The notes: generated by a model not told the origin, from the letters alone. A stretch of DNA of 64,000 nt from Flavobacterium cutihirudinis (GCF_003385895.1 NZ_QRDQ01000009.1:186001-250000); one strand, 5' to 3'. Numbered from the stretch's first letter, positions 43,619 to 53,039 are shown. Translations and numbers: made by a program.

Positions 43619-44268
43619 TTACAATCCCATTTTTGATTGGCAACTTTATCTTTTAAACCCGTTTTTAAATTATAATGCCACCATTCCGAATCAAATGAAT
43701 TGAAACCGTTTTTGATCATTATTTTCTTCAGAAACTTTCGATTTGCCTTTACTTCTTTTGGAAGTTCTGTATAATTATGGCTCGCTTCGATTCCAAAAAA
43801 ATCAAAAGTAGTTCCCATTTCAACTTCTTTTCCGGCGGCATCGACCAACGAAATATCTACGGCTCCTCCTCTATTGTGGATGGAGCCTTTTTTTGGATCT
43901 GCCACATACTTCGGATTTGATACGATTTCCCACATTTTCTTCTGAATCGATAAGGGTCTGTAGCAATCGTAAAGCTTAATTTTAAATCCTTTTTTCTTAA
44001 AATCATTATTCGCTGCGATCAATGCCTGAACTGTTTTTAAACGCAGAAAACACTCAGCGCAATCATAAACTTTGGCTTTCAAAAAATTATCTTCTGTCGC
44101 ATATTTCATATCATAAACAAAATCAGAACTAAAATCTTTAAGATTGACAAAAGTGGTATCTGCAATTTCTTGTTTTATCGGACTTGCATAAGCTTCATTT
44201 TGAGCATTTGAAGAAATATTCCAAAAAAGAAAGCCGGCAACAAAGAAGAATTTAAAAAATTGTGACAT
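43615..44268 (-). CDS. ddpX: D-Ala-D-Ala dipeptidase (VanX/DdpX type, peptidase M15D)
   Basis: Zinc dipeptidase of 217 residues with signal peptide (MSQFFKFFFVAGFLFWNISSNAQ). Metal and catalytic motifs are SIHNRGGAVDISL (zinc His and Asp), EVEMGTTFDFFG and EWWHYNL (catalytic Glu and third zinc His); YDCYRPLSIQKKMW carries the substrate arginine. It cleaves D-Ala-D-Ala in the periplasm, for recycling rather than vancomycin resistance, since no vanH or vanA lies nearby. The length and all key residues are normal. Confidence 0.93.
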   Translation of the reverse strand: MSQFFKFFFVAGFLFWNISSNAQNEAYASPIKQEIADTTFVNLKDFSSDFVYDMKYATEDNFLKAKVYDCAECFLRLKTVQALIAANNDFKKKGFKIKLYDCYRPLSIQKKMWEIVSNPKYVADPKKGSIHNRGGAVDISLVDAAGKEVEMGTTFDFFGIEASHNYTELPKEVKANRKFLKKIMIKNGFNSFDSEWWHYNLKTGLKDKVANQKWDCN

Positions 44269-44442
44269 GAGGTTTATGATTTAAAAATTGAAATTAAACA
44301 AAAAAACGGAATCTAAGGTTTAATATTTTACATTTTGTAAGCTGTTTCTCTTCTTCTTTTAAATAATTATTTGATGTTTTTTCATTAAATTAGCTAAACA
44401 AGACTTTATCAATCAATTAGTTAATTCAAAAACAAATATGAT

Positions 44443-44961
44443 ATGAACAAAAGAACGAAACATTTATTTATCATCGCATTGAGTTGTTTTACAATACTAT
44501 CATGTAAAAAAGAAACCATTAAAAGTATTCCAACAACCGACTCCACTTCAATACGAACCGAAGCTTTAAAAACAGATAGTACCGTTTTAAATCCTGTAGA
44601 CTCTTTGTATACTTTAGTAAATAAAAGCGTAATTGGAACCCAATTTCTAACTAAAAGCAGTCTCGCTCCAAGAATAAAAACACTCCTTGGAACTAATTAT
44701 GATGAAATGGTAAAAAACTGGAATACAGAAACCCCCTTTGAAAAACAAGAAAACATATTACATGCATGGGGTTGCAAACAACACGATTGCAGTACATATT
44801 CTTACGATCTTTTTATTGATGTAAAGAACAACAAAATCAATGTTTACAAATTCAGCGAGTCCAAACTCACTGAGTTTAAAGAAGATAATTTCGATATTGT
44901 ACTTAAAGATGCATTTTTGAAAGATTTTGAAACTAAAAAAGGTAATGCTGAAGTTAAGTAA
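44443..44961 (+). CDS. Ivy-like lipoprotein (candidate lysozyme inhibitor)
   Basis: A 172-residue lipoprotein with lipobox ILSC (Cys21). After a T/S-rich linker, the mature domain has the block GCKQHDC at 110-116, followed by STYSYDLFIDVKNNKINVY. CKPHDC is the disulfide-bonded loop with which Ivy proteins plug the active site of C-type lysozyme. Here proline is replaced by glutamine, but both cysteines, the histidine and the aspartate are kept, and a beta-strand follows as in Ivy. The rest is diverged, so the call is probable, not sure. It is monocistronic, followed by a long hairpin. Confidence 0.6.
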   Translation: MNKRTKHLFIIALSCFTILSCKKETIKSIPTTDSTSIRTEALKTDSTVLNPVDSLYTLVNKSVIGTQFLTKSSLAPRIKTLLGTNYDEMVKNWNTETPFEKQENILHAWGCKQHDCSTYSYDLFIDVKNNKINVYKFSESKLTEFKEDNFDIVLKDAFLKDFETKKGNAEVK

Positions 44962-44962
44962 T

Positions 44963-45028
44963 CAGTTTTCAGTTTTTAGTGTTCAGTCACAGTTTAATCA
45001 GAGACTGAACACTAAAAACTGAAAACTG
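44963..45028. repeat. Perfect 26-bp inverted repeat between convergent genes
   Basis: The arms 44963-44988 and 45003-45028 are exact reverse complements; the left one begins CAGTTTTCAGTTTTTAG. The loop is 14 bases. It starts one base after the Ivy-like stop and ends 11 bp before the desaturase stop, so it could stop both transcripts. The inner TTTTCAGTTTTTAGTGTTC wording is like a dispersed flavobacterial phrase. Confidence 0.85.
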
Positions 45029-45039
45029 AGCACTTATAT

Positions 45040-46170
45040 CTAAATCTCTCCCATCATCATGATATTTTCCTGAACACCTTTGTCTTTCAACATTCTAAAA
45101 TGTGAACGAACGGCGTGATAAAAAGGATATGAAGTATATGGAAGATCATACTCTTCTGCATAACGCATTATAATTGGCGTAATATGTGGATAATAAGTAT
45201 GCGCTACTCCCGGGAAAAGATGGTGCGCCACATGATGCGTAAAACCTCCATATAAAAAATTTGCCAGCTTGCTGTTTGTACTAAAGTCCTTGGTCACAAT
45301 CATTTGATGCATTGCCCAGGTAGCGGAAAGATTTCCGTTTTCGTCTGTTCCTGGAAAATGGGCATCTTCGTCAACATGTGTAGAAACAAGTGCAACAACA
45401 CCAAGAGCGCTTCCGCATAAATGCATTGCAAACCAACCACCTAAGACTATATACCAAGGCTGATTCAATACCAACATTGGAAGAAAAAGCATATAAAACA
45501 TATTTACAATTTTTGCTGCAAACAATTTATATACTTCTATAGTTGGAATTTTCTCCACCACTTTTTTGACATAATTATTTTTGGTTCCGAAAAAGTCTTT
45601 AAAATCACGAATATAAATCCAATTTAGACTATATAATGGATAAATCATCCACATATAGATATGTTGATATTTATGATAATTAAATAACGGGCTATTAGGA
45701 AAAATTCTAATAATATCGCTTTGCTTAATATCAACATCCCAATCCGGCACATTTGGATAGGCATGATGAAGATTAATGTGACGACGCGTCCAGAGCCAGT
45801 GATTTCCACCAAAGAGTTCCAAAATATACATGAAACGCTCATTATAAATAGACTTTTTAAAAAGTGCTCCATGAGCTGCATCGTGAAAGGCATTTATAAA
45901 AAGCATAATCATCGTAACACCACACAAAATATAAAACAGGAATAATAATGGAGTACTGTTTCCGAACAGTAAAATACAGGAATAAAATAAAAAATAGAGA
46001 ACAACTAGTCCAACAGACTTAATAATGTTGAGACGGTACAAAGATGAATTTTGTAAAACAGTTTCGTTTACTTCCGCACGCAGTTTTTTAAAAAAATCAT
46101 CAGTACCAGCTTTGACATAAACTGGGCGTTTTAATTTTTCCATACTATTTGTTTTTGCTGAAATTGTCAT
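45040..46170 (-). CDS. Membrane fatty-acid desaturase
   Basis: Di-iron acyl-lipid or acyl-CoA desaturase of 376 residues. The three histidine boxes are FHDAAHG, LHHAYPN and HHVAHHLFP, with four or more hydrophobic segments (about 50-95 and 200-260). The pattern fits front-end (delta-5/delta-6-like, linoleoyl-CoA) desaturases of Flavobacteriaceae, used to adjust membrane fluidity. The exact position of the double bond is unknown. Two in-frame starts are possible: ATG at 46170 (given) or at 46143. Confidence 0.9.
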   Translation of the reverse strand: MTISAKTNSMEKLKRPVYVKAGTDDFFKKLRAEVNETVLQNSSLYRLNIIKSVGLVVLYFLFYSCILLFGNSTPLLFLFYILCGVTMIMLFINAFHDAAHGALFKKSIYNERFMYILELFGGNHWLWTRRHINLHHAYPNVPDWDVDIKQSDIIRIFPNSPLFNYHKYQHIYMWMIYPLYSLNWIYIRDFKDFFGTKNNYVKKVVEKIPTIEVYKLFAAKIVNMFYMLFLPMLVLNQPWYIVLGGWFAMHLCGSALGVVALVSTHVDEDAHFPGTDENGNLSATWAMHQMIVTKDFSTNSKLANFLYGGFTHHVAHHLFPGVAHTYYPHITPIIMRYAEEYDLPYTSYPFYHAVRSHFRMLKDKGVQENIMMMGEI

Positions 46171-46379
46171 ATCAAATTTAATAAAAAAAAGTTAAAACTC
46201 ACCACTTCAGAACATTACAAATAAAAAAAATATAATAAAAACTTTACATAAAAAAACGATAATCAATATTGAATGTAAAATCTAATTATCGTCTGATTAT
46301 CGAAAAAACTGCAGATGAAATTTGCTTTAAGAATGTCTTTTTTTTGGAAAATTTTAAGAATCGTTACTTTTCAAATTAC

Positions 46380-46387
46380 TATATTTG
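46380..46387 (+). promoter_or_regulatory. Candidate -7 element before the small exported ORF (TATATTTG)
   Basis: A full TAnnTTTG match 57 bp before the ATG at 46445. It supports the reading frame being expressed, or a long leader for the efflux operon. Confidence 0.45.
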
Positions 46388-46444
46388 GCACCGCCCATAA
46401 GGCGTTCCAAAAATTTTCAGCCAAAAATTACTGTTGTATTTTAA

Positions 46445-46807
46445 ATGAAACATTATTATAAGTTTATATATGTCGTTTTAGTTTTACTGCTTTCTTTTTT
46501 TAGAAGCGCAGAAACTTTTACGCAACCTATAAAACTTAGCCATTGTATTGTTCATGACAGTGTCGCGGCAGATGACACACTGCTTTCAACTTCAGGAGTA
46601 TCTTCAGACAGAAGTCTGGAAATGCATTACACAGTTAAAAAGAAAATAAAATCGAGAGCAACTACTTTAGAACAAAGTACAATCAAAGCTCCGTATTTTA
46701 GCAATCTGATAAACTTCAAGCTTTACAAAAGAAGCTTAATTTATGGTATAGCTTCAATATACCAGATTCAAAGGCACAGTCACCTTCACTTGTACCAACT
46801 TTTCTAG
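46445..46807 (+). CDS. Small exported protein or leader ORF upstream of the RND operon
   Basis: A 120-residue reading frame with a hydrophobic N-terminus (YYKFIYVVLVLLLSFFRSAE), followed by a polar, basic body ending HSHLHLYQLF. I do not recognise a family. In favour of it being real are the candidate promoter at 46380-46387, the signal-like N-terminus and flavobacterial codon use. Against it are the lack of any known domain and the position 225 bp ahead of the efflux genes. If real it is exported. It may regulate or accompany the efflux system. Confidence 0.45.
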   Translation: MKHYYKFIYVVLVLLLSFFRSAETFTQPIKLSHCIVHDSVAADDTLLSTSGVSSDRSLEMHYTVKKKIKSRATTLEQSTIKAPYFSNLINFKLYKRSLIYGIASIYQIQRHSHLHLYQLF

Positions 46808-47032
46808 GCTTATTTTTTTAGCGTTTTTATATTTTCAGTTCTTTTTCGGAACAATGACTCTTTGTATCTGTTATCGAATTTATTTTACTATAAAAACATT
46901 CCTTAAAACCAATACTTCCCGTTAGTCAGGAAGCATTTGGACGTGTTCCTTTTTATCAAATTTCAACATTTTCACTCCTTATATTGAGCATAAGGAGGGC
47001 ACCATATTTATATAATTTTTTAAAACCTAATC
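46808..47032. other. Leader region of the RND efflux operon
   Basis: This 225-bp region holds a hairpin with arms CTCCTTAT (46975-46982) and ATAAGGAG (46990-46997), ending 35 bp before the first efflux gene. No T-run follows, so it is not an obvious terminator; it might be an operator or leader structure. No regulator gene is adjacent. Confidence 0.4.
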
Positions 47033-48124
47033 ATGAATATTTATAAAAATCACTTTCTATTATTTACATTGGCTTTATTTGTTTTAGTCTCGTGTGGAGA
47101 CAAATCCAAAAAAAACGCCAAAAACATAAAAACACTTCCTGTATATAAAGTTACCCTAAGAGACACCATCGTTTCTAACAAATTTGTAGCCGATGTACAT
47201 GCTAAAAATAATGTCGAAATTCACGTTCGTATTCCAGGTTTACTAGACAAAGTATACGTAAGCGAAGGACAAAAAGTAAAAAAAGGACAAATCCTTTTCA
47301 AAATAAGCGATGTCGAACTCCAAATACAGCTTTTAAAAGCCGAAGCCATTTATAAAAGCGCTAAAGCAGATTTAAGAATCGCAACCGTAGAATTAGAGCA
47401 AGCACAAACTCTTTTTAATAAAAAAGTAATTGCAGATAAAGAATTAGAATTATCTAAAGCAAAACATGAAGCCGCTTCCGCGAAAGTAGCACATGCTGTC
47501 GCAGAACGAAAAGCGATCAACCAGCAAATTAGTTTTACCACAATCCGCGCGCCGTTTGACGGAACTGTTGACCGAATTCCGTTTAAAGAAGGAAGTCTTA
47601 TTGAAAATGGTTCATTGCTAACGACCGTTTCTCAGTTAGATGACGTTTACGCTTATTTCTCAATTCCTGAAAACACCTATTTCCAGATGATGGAAGACAA
47701 AACCTTAAACACACAAGGCGATATCAAGTTAGTATTGCCAAACGGAATGGTTTACGGACAAAAAGGAGAACTGAGAACTGCCGACGGAGAAATCGACAGA
47801 CAAACAGGTTCGATTCAATACAAAGCAAAATTTCATAATCCACAAGGATTTATCAAGCATGGAACTTCAGGCAAACTGATTATTTCAGAGCCTAAAACCA
47901 ATGCAATTTTAATTCCGCAGAAAGCTGTTTTTTCCATTCAGGACAAACAATATGTATTCCGCGTGAACAAAGATGGAGTAGTTAAAATGACCAATGTTAC
48001 AATTGAAACTACTCTTGATGATGTATACATTCTAAATGACGGTCTAAAAAGCGACGACCTGATTGTACAAGAAGGTACACAATCATTAAGAGACGGTGAC
48101 AAAATCAACATGAAACAAATGTAG
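47033..48124 (+). CDS. RND efflux periplasmic adaptor (membrane fusion protein)
   Basis: AcrA/MexA-type lipoprotein of 363 residues with lipobox VLVSC (Cys21). The lipoyl half-motifs VHVRIPGLLDKVYVSEGQKV and TTIRAPFDGTVDRIPFKEG flank a helical hairpin (about 85-160, with KAEAIYKSAKADLRIATVELEQ). A beta-barrel domain follows. It joins the inner-membrane pump encoded 50 bp downstream to an outer-membrane channel. All three parts of the tripartite pump are in order on the same strand. Confidence 0.94.
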   Translation: MNIYKNHFLLFTLALFVLVSCGDKSKKNAKNIKTLPVYKVTLRDTIVSNKFVADVHAKNNVEIHVRIPGLLDKVYVSEGQKVKKGQILFKISDVELQIQLLKAEAIYKSAKADLRIATVELEQAQTLFNKKVIADKELELSKAKHEAASAKVAHAVAERKAINQQISFTTIRAPFDGTVDRIPFKEGSLIENGSLLTTVSQLDDVYAYFSIPENTYFQMMEDKTLNTQGDIKLVLPNGMVYGQKGELRTADGEIDRQTGSIQYKAKFHNPQGFIKHGTSGKLIISEPKTNAILIPQKAVFSIQDKQYVFRVNKDGVVKMTNVTIETTLDDVYILNDGLKSDDLIVQEGTQSLRDGDKINMKQM

Positions 48125-48174
48125 GTTATCGACTTGTAAAACAGTTATTTAATTATTTATCTAAAAAATTTAAA

Positions 48175-51100
48175 ATGATAGAGTTATTTATCAGAAGGAA
48201 AATATTGTCATTAATCATCTCGGTTATGATAGTCCTTTTGGGATTACTGGCGTTGTTTCAGCTTCCCATTACCCAATTCCCGGATATTGTTCCACCGTCT
48301 GTAACCGTTACAGCAAAATATACAGGAGCAAACGCAGAGGTTTCGGCCAATGCCGTCGCCCTTCCGTTAGAAAGAGCCATCAATGGTGTACCTGGAATGA
48401 CGTACATGTCGACCGTAACTTCAAATGATGGTTTAACCTTAATTCAGGTTTTCTTTGAAGTAGGAACCGATCCCGATCTTGCTGCCGTAAACGTACAGAA
48501 TCGTGTAACTACAATACTTGACGAACTTCCGGAAGAAGTAATTCGCGCCGGAGTTACAACCGAAAAAGAGGTAAACAGTATGCTGATGTACCTCAACATT
48601 ACAAGTACGGACAAAACGCAGGACGAGCAGTTTATCTTCAACTTTACTGATATTAATATCCTTCAGGAATTAAAACGTATTGACGGTGTTGGACGCGCGG
48701 AAATTATGGGTCAGAAAGAATATTCGATGCGTGTCTGGCTGGATCCCCAAAAGATGCTTTCATATAATATTTCGGCAAATGAAGTGATTAGTTCACTTCA
48801 GAAACAAAACATTTCTGCTGCGCCGGGTAAAGTTGGTGAAGGTTCTGGACAGTTGGACAATCAATTGCAATATGTAATAAAATATGGTGGAAAATTCTTC
48901 GAACCAAAACAATATGAAGATGTCGCTTTAAGAGCCAATTCAGACGGAACAATCTTAAGATTGAAAGATATTTCGAAAATTGAATTTGGTGCCATGAGTT
49001 ACGGAATGGTTTCTAAAACCGATGGAAAACCTTCGGCATCAATTATGCTAAAACAACGTCCGGGTTCGAATGCTTCGGAAGTTATTGCGAGCGTAAAAGA
49101 AAAAATGGCCGAATTGAAAATTTCATCTTTTCCTCCGGGAATGGAATTTAATATTGCTTATGACGTTTCGCGTTTCCTTGATGCTTCAATTGATGAAGTT
49201 TTAAAAACTTTGGTTGAGGCTTTTATCTTGGTAGCTTTTGTGGTTTTCCTTTTCCTTCAGGATTGGAGATCGACTTTAATTCCGGTTCTTGCTGTTCCGG
49301 TTGCACTTATTGGTTCGTTTACTTTTATGTCGATGATGGGATTCTCGATTAACTTATTGACACTTTTCGCTTTAGTACTTTCTATCGGAATTGTCGTCGA
49401 TAATGCAATTGTCGTCGTCGAAGCCGTTCACGTAAAAATCTCCGAAGAACACATGGAACCGTTACCAGCAACAATTAGCGCCATGAAAGAAATTACCGGA
49501 GCCGTTATTGCAATTACGATTGTAATGGCCGCTGTATTTATTCCGGTTGCATTTTTGAGTGGTCCGGTTGGTGTTTTCTACAGGCAGTTCTCGCTGACTA
49601 TGGCAATTAGTATTGTTATTTCCGGAATCAATGCACTTACACTTACTCCTGCCCTTTGTGCTATTATGTTGAAAGCACATGATCCAAATAAGGAGAAAAA
49701 ATCGCTATTAGACCGATTCTTCTATAAATTCAACAATTGGTTTGATAACATCACATCAAAATATATTAAAGTATTAGTAAAATTCGCTGATCGCAGCACC
49801 GTTACAATTGGTTTATTAGTATTGTTTTGTTTATTAACTTGGGGTACAACAAAATTTTTAGCATCAGGATTTATTCCGACTGAAGATCAGGGAATGGTTT
49901 ATGTGAGCGTTACGACTCCGCAGGGAGCTACTGTAGAACGTACTGAAAAAGCATTAGACGAAGTCACAAAAATTGCAAAAGGAATTAAAGGTGTTGACAA
50001 CGTAACGACGCTTGCTGGATACAGTATTGTTACTGAAATCGCCGGAGCTTCTTACGGGATGGGAATGATCAACTTAAAAGACTGGAACGACCGTGATATT
50101 TCGGTAACCGAATTTATGGCGGAACTTACAGAAAAAACAAAAAACATTGCCGACGCACAAATCGAGATTTTTGCTCCACCAACGGTTCCCGGTTTTGGAA
50201 ACACCAGCGGTTTCGAACTTCGTCTATTGGATAAATCCGGAGGAAGTATTACTAATACAGATAAAGTAACCAAAGAATTCATTAAAGAACTAAATGCTTC
50301 ACCGGAAATTCAGAATTCATTTTCGAGTTTTGACGCCACTTTCCCGCAGTATTTAATTCATATTGATTATGATCTTGCGGCTAAAAAAGGAGTTTCAGTA
50401 GATAACGCTATGAGTACTTTACAAACCATGTTAGGTTCTTTTTATGCGACCAATTTTATTCGTTTTTCTCAAATGTATAAAGTAATGGTTCAGGCAAGTC
50501 CGCAGTTTCGTCAAAATCCGGAAAGTATTCTGGATATGTATCTGAAAAATGATGCTGGCGAAATGGTTCCGTTTTCCACTTTCATCAAATTAGAAAGAGT
50601 TTACGGTCCTGAAGTTTTAACGCGTTATAACATGTATATGTCGGCAATGATTAACGGTGAACCGGCTGAAAGTTACAGTTCCGGAGATGCCATTGCTGCG
50701 GTTGAAAAAATTGCAGCCGAAAAACTCCCGAGTCGTTTTGAACTCGAATGGTCAGGTATGACACGTGAAGAAATCCTTTCAGGTAACCAAACCATTTACA
50801 TTTTTGCTTTGTGTATTTTATTCGTCTACTTATTACTGGCGGCACAGTACGAAAGTTTACTACTTCCGTTCCCTGTACTCTTAAGTCTTCCTGTGGGAGT
50901 TTTTGGTTCTTACATTGCGCTTGTAATAGTTGGATTGGATAATAATATTTATGCTCAAGTAGCACTCGTCATGTTGATTGGTCTGCTCGCCAAAAATGCC
51001 ATTCTGATTGTTGAATTCGCAATGGCACAGAATAAATTAGGCCAAGATATTACCGAAGCAGCAATTGAAGGCGCGAGACTTCGTTTCAGACCTATTTTAA

Positions 51101-51291
51101 TGACTTCTTTTGCTTTTATTTCCGGATTGATTCCGTTATGTATCGCTTCTGGAGCGGGTGCTATTGGTAACCGTTCAATTGGAACCGCTGCTGCGGGAGG
51201 AATGCTGATTGGAACTGTGTTTGGTCTTGTGATTATTCCGGGACTTTACATCTTGTTTGCCAAACTTGAAAAACGAATGAATAAATCTTAA
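48175..51291 (+). CDS. RND multidrug efflux transporter, HAE-1 family (AcrB-like)
   Basis: Inner-membrane proton-driven pump of 1038 residues, full length. It starts IELFIRRKILSLIISVMIVLLGLLAL, has two large periplasmic loops and 12 helices. The proton-relay aspartates appear in SIGIVVDNAIVVVEAV. Other landmarks are LPITQFPDIVPP, PLERAINGVPGMTYM and the C-terminal RFRPILMTSFAFISGLIPL. It exports hydrophobic drugs and detergents; the actual substrates cannot be read from sequence. It needs the adaptor before it and the channel after it. Confidence 0.95.
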   Translation: MIELFIRRKILSLIISVMIVLLGLLALFQLPITQFPDIVPPSVTVTAKYTGANAEVSANAVALPLERAINGVPGMTYMSTVTSNDGLTLIQVFFEVGTDPDLAAVNVQNRVTTILDELPEEVIRAGVTTEKEVNSMLMYLNITSTDKTQDEQFIFNFTDINILQELKRIDGVGRAEIMGQKEYSMRVWLDPQKMLSYNISANEVISSLQKQNISAAPGKVGEGSGQLDNQLQYVIKYGGKFFEPKQYEDVALRANSDGTILRLKDISKIEFGAMSYGMVSKTDGKPSASIMLKQRPGSNASEVIASVKEKMAELKISSFPPGMEFNIAYDVSRFLDASIDEVLKTLVEAFILVAFVVFLFLQDWRSTLIPVLAVPVALIGSFTFMSMMGFSINLLTLFALVLSIGIVVDNAIVVVEAVHVKISEEHMEPLPATISAMKEITGAVIAITIVMAAVFIPVAFLSGPVGVFYRQFSLTMAISIVISGINALTLTPALCAIMLKAHDPNKEKKSLLDRFFYKFNNWFDNITSKYIKVLVKFADRSTVTIGLLVLFCLLTWGTTKFLASGFIPTEDQGMVYVSVTTPQGATVERTEKALDEVTKIAKGIKGVDNVTTLAGYSIVTEIAGASYGMGMINLKDWNDRDISVTEFMAELTEKTKNIADAQIEIFAPPTVPGFGNTSGFELRLLDKSGGSITNTDKVTKEFIKELNASPEIQNSFSSFDATFPQYLIHIDYDLAAKKGVSVDNAMSTLQTMLGSFYATNFIRFSQMYKVMVQASPQFRQNPESILDMYLKNDAGEMVPFSTFIKLERVYGPEVLTRYNMYMSAMINGEPAESYSSGDAIAAVEKIAAEKLPSRFELEWSGMTREEILSGNQTIYIFALCILFVYLLLAAQYESLLLPFPVLLSLPVGVFGSYIALVIVGLDNNIYAQVALVMLIGLLAKNAILIVEFAMAQNKLGQDITEAAIEGARLRFRPILMTSFAFISGLIPLCIASGAGAIGNRSIGTAAAGGMLIGTVFGLVIIPGLYILFAKLEKRMNKS

Positions 51292-51301
51292 TGTGTCATT
51301 T

Positions 51302-51442
51302 TTTAAACACATAGAATCATAGGATTTAGAGAATCTAAAAAAGGCGTTTCACTAGCATAAATACACATAGCTATGTGTTAGAAACTAGTTTCTTTCAATT
51401 CCCTTTTCGACAAAAGAAAAATCTATGTTTCTATGTGTTAAA
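51302..51442. repeat. Nested inverted repeat in the acrB-tolC gap
   Basis: Outer arms TTTAAACACATAGAATCAT (51303-51321) and ATGTTTCTATGTGTTAAA (51425-51442) are near-perfect reverse complements. Between them lies the perfect 16-bp palindrome ACACATAGCTATGTGT (51362-51377). The total is about 141 bp. It has no reading frame and lies between the pump and outer-membrane genes of one operon, 11 bp after the pump stop. It looks like a MITE-like or REP-like insertion. Confidence 0.7.
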
Positions 51443-51481
51443 TAAAAATCACAACACAGATTGAACAAATAAATTAAAACA

Positions 51482-52978
51482 ATGAAAGAGATATTAAATC
51501 AATATAAAAATGCTGATATGCATTTTCTAAGGACAACCAAAAGTGCCGTCATAATAACCGGAATTTTACTTTTGACAGCTTGTTCTGCACCAAAAGTCAG
51601 TGATAAATTAAGCGCAGCAAAGCTTCCTGAAAATTTTGATGCCGAAAGAAAAGCAACTGCAAATGAAGCAAAACCTTTTATTCCATTAAAAACAGAAACC
51701 TTTTTTAAAGATCCGAAGTTAGATCAATTGCTAAAAAAAGCGGTGAGTCAAAATCCGGATTATTTAATTATGCAGGAAAGAATTTTAATTGCCAATTCGC
51801 ATTTAAAAGTAGCTAAACTGGCACTTCTTCCCTCTTTAGATTTGGTTGCTGATGCTTCGGGAACGCATTACGGAAAATATACAATGGACGGAGTTGGTAA
51901 CTTTGATACTAACTTTTCTCAGAATATTTCCGAAAAACAAAGAATTAATGAAGATGTTACGCCTAACCTATTTTTAGGTGCAAAAGTTTCCTGGGAAGCT
52001 GATATTTGGGGCAAACTAAGCAATCGCAAAAAAGCGGCACAGCAACGTTATTTTGCTTCGGAGCAAGGAATGCGTCTTCTGCAAACACGTCTTTTAAGCG
52101 ATGTTGCCGATTTGTATTTCAAACTCATCGCCTTAGACAAACAAGCTGCGATTTATGATAAAAACTTAAAAACGCAGGAAAAAGCGCTTGATATTGTTTC
52201 TGCACAAAGATCGGTTGGAAAAGCAACAGAATTGGCTGTACAACAGTTTAATGCGCAAAACAATAACATTCATGCCGAAGCTGCAGAATTAAAACTGAAT
52301 ATAGATCAAACCGAAAAAGCTTTATTAACGCTTCTTGGACAATACGGCGGTAAAATCGAAAGAAGCGCGGACTTTTTATCCGGACATCTTGAAGTCTTAA
52401 ATCAAAAAGTAAGTGTAGATTCTATTATTCACAAAAGACCGGATGTATCCGAAGCTTATTTTGAATTGCTAGCCAGCAACGCCGATGCAAAAGCGGCGCG
52501 CGCTGCCTTTTTTCCAACATTAAATCTGGGAGGATATGCCGGTTTCAATTCGTTTTCGTTCAGCACATTTTTTGATGCGGGATCTTTCGCGTGGCAATTA
52601 TTGGGCGGAATAACAGCTCCTGTTTTTAACAAAGGACAAATCAAACAGGAATTTTATGTTTCTAACAGAAGACAGGAAATCTCATTTCTTCAGTATCAAA
52701 ATACGATCACAACGGCTTTCAACGAATTAAGTGCTTTACTGCATCGAAATGAAGCTTTTGAAGATGTTTTGAAATATAAAACGAATGAAATCGATCATCT
52801 GGAAATTGCCGTAAACGTTTCGAATGATTTGTACTTAAGCGGTTATGCCAATTACTTGGAAATCATTAATGCACAAAAAAATAAACTGGACGCCGAACTC
52901 GATTTTGTTGACATCCAGTTAAGAAACGCAAACTCTCAAATTCTGCTTTATAAAGCTTTAGGCGGAGGAATAAATTAG
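51482..52978 (+). CDS. Outer-membrane efflux lipoprotein (TolC/NodT family)
   Basis: Outer-membrane channel of 498 residues. The N-terminus reads ILLLTACSAPKVSDK, a lipobox with Cys34. The two OEP repeats each give long alpha-helical hairpins plus short barrel strands (with KVSWEADIWGKLSNRKKAAQQRYFAS and FNSFSFSTFFDAGSFAWQLLGGITAPVFNKGQ, both typical). It completes the tripartite pump. It is separated from the pump gene by a 190-bp gap that contains a nested palindrome, and ends with a strong terminator. Confidence 0.93.
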   Translation: MKEILNQYKNADMHFLRTTKSAVIITGILLLTACSAPKVSDKLSAAKLPENFDAERKATANEAKPFIPLKTETFFKDPKLDQLLKKAVSQNPDYLIMQERILIANSHLKVAKLALLPSLDLVADASGTHYGKYTMDGVGNFDTNFSQNISEKQRINEDVTPNLFLGAKVSWEADIWGKLSNRKKAAQQRYFASEQGMRLLQTRLLSDVADLYFKLIALDKQAAIYDKNLKTQEKALDIVSAQRSVGKATELAVQQFNAQNNNIHAEAAELKLNIDQTEKALLTLLGQYGGKIERSADFLSGHLEVLNQKVSVDSIIHKRPDVSEAYFELLASNADAKAARAAFFPTLNLGGYAGFNSFSFSTFFDAGSFAWQLLGGITAPVFNKGQIKQEFYVSNRRQEISFLQYQNTITTAFNELSALLHRNEAFEDVLKYKTNEIDHLEIAVNVSNDLYLSGYANYLEIINAQKNKLDAELDFVDIQLRNANSQILLYKALGGGIN

Positions 52979-53039
52979 TTTAATTTTTGGTCAAAAATTG
53001 CCGTTGTTTATAATAGCTCATCGCAACGGTGATTTTATG

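Noticed and set aside
43615-44268. Vancomycin-resistance gene (VanX)
   Set aside because: The enzyme is of that family, but vanH, vanA and VanRS are absent and the protein is exported, so a recycling or nutrient role is more likely.
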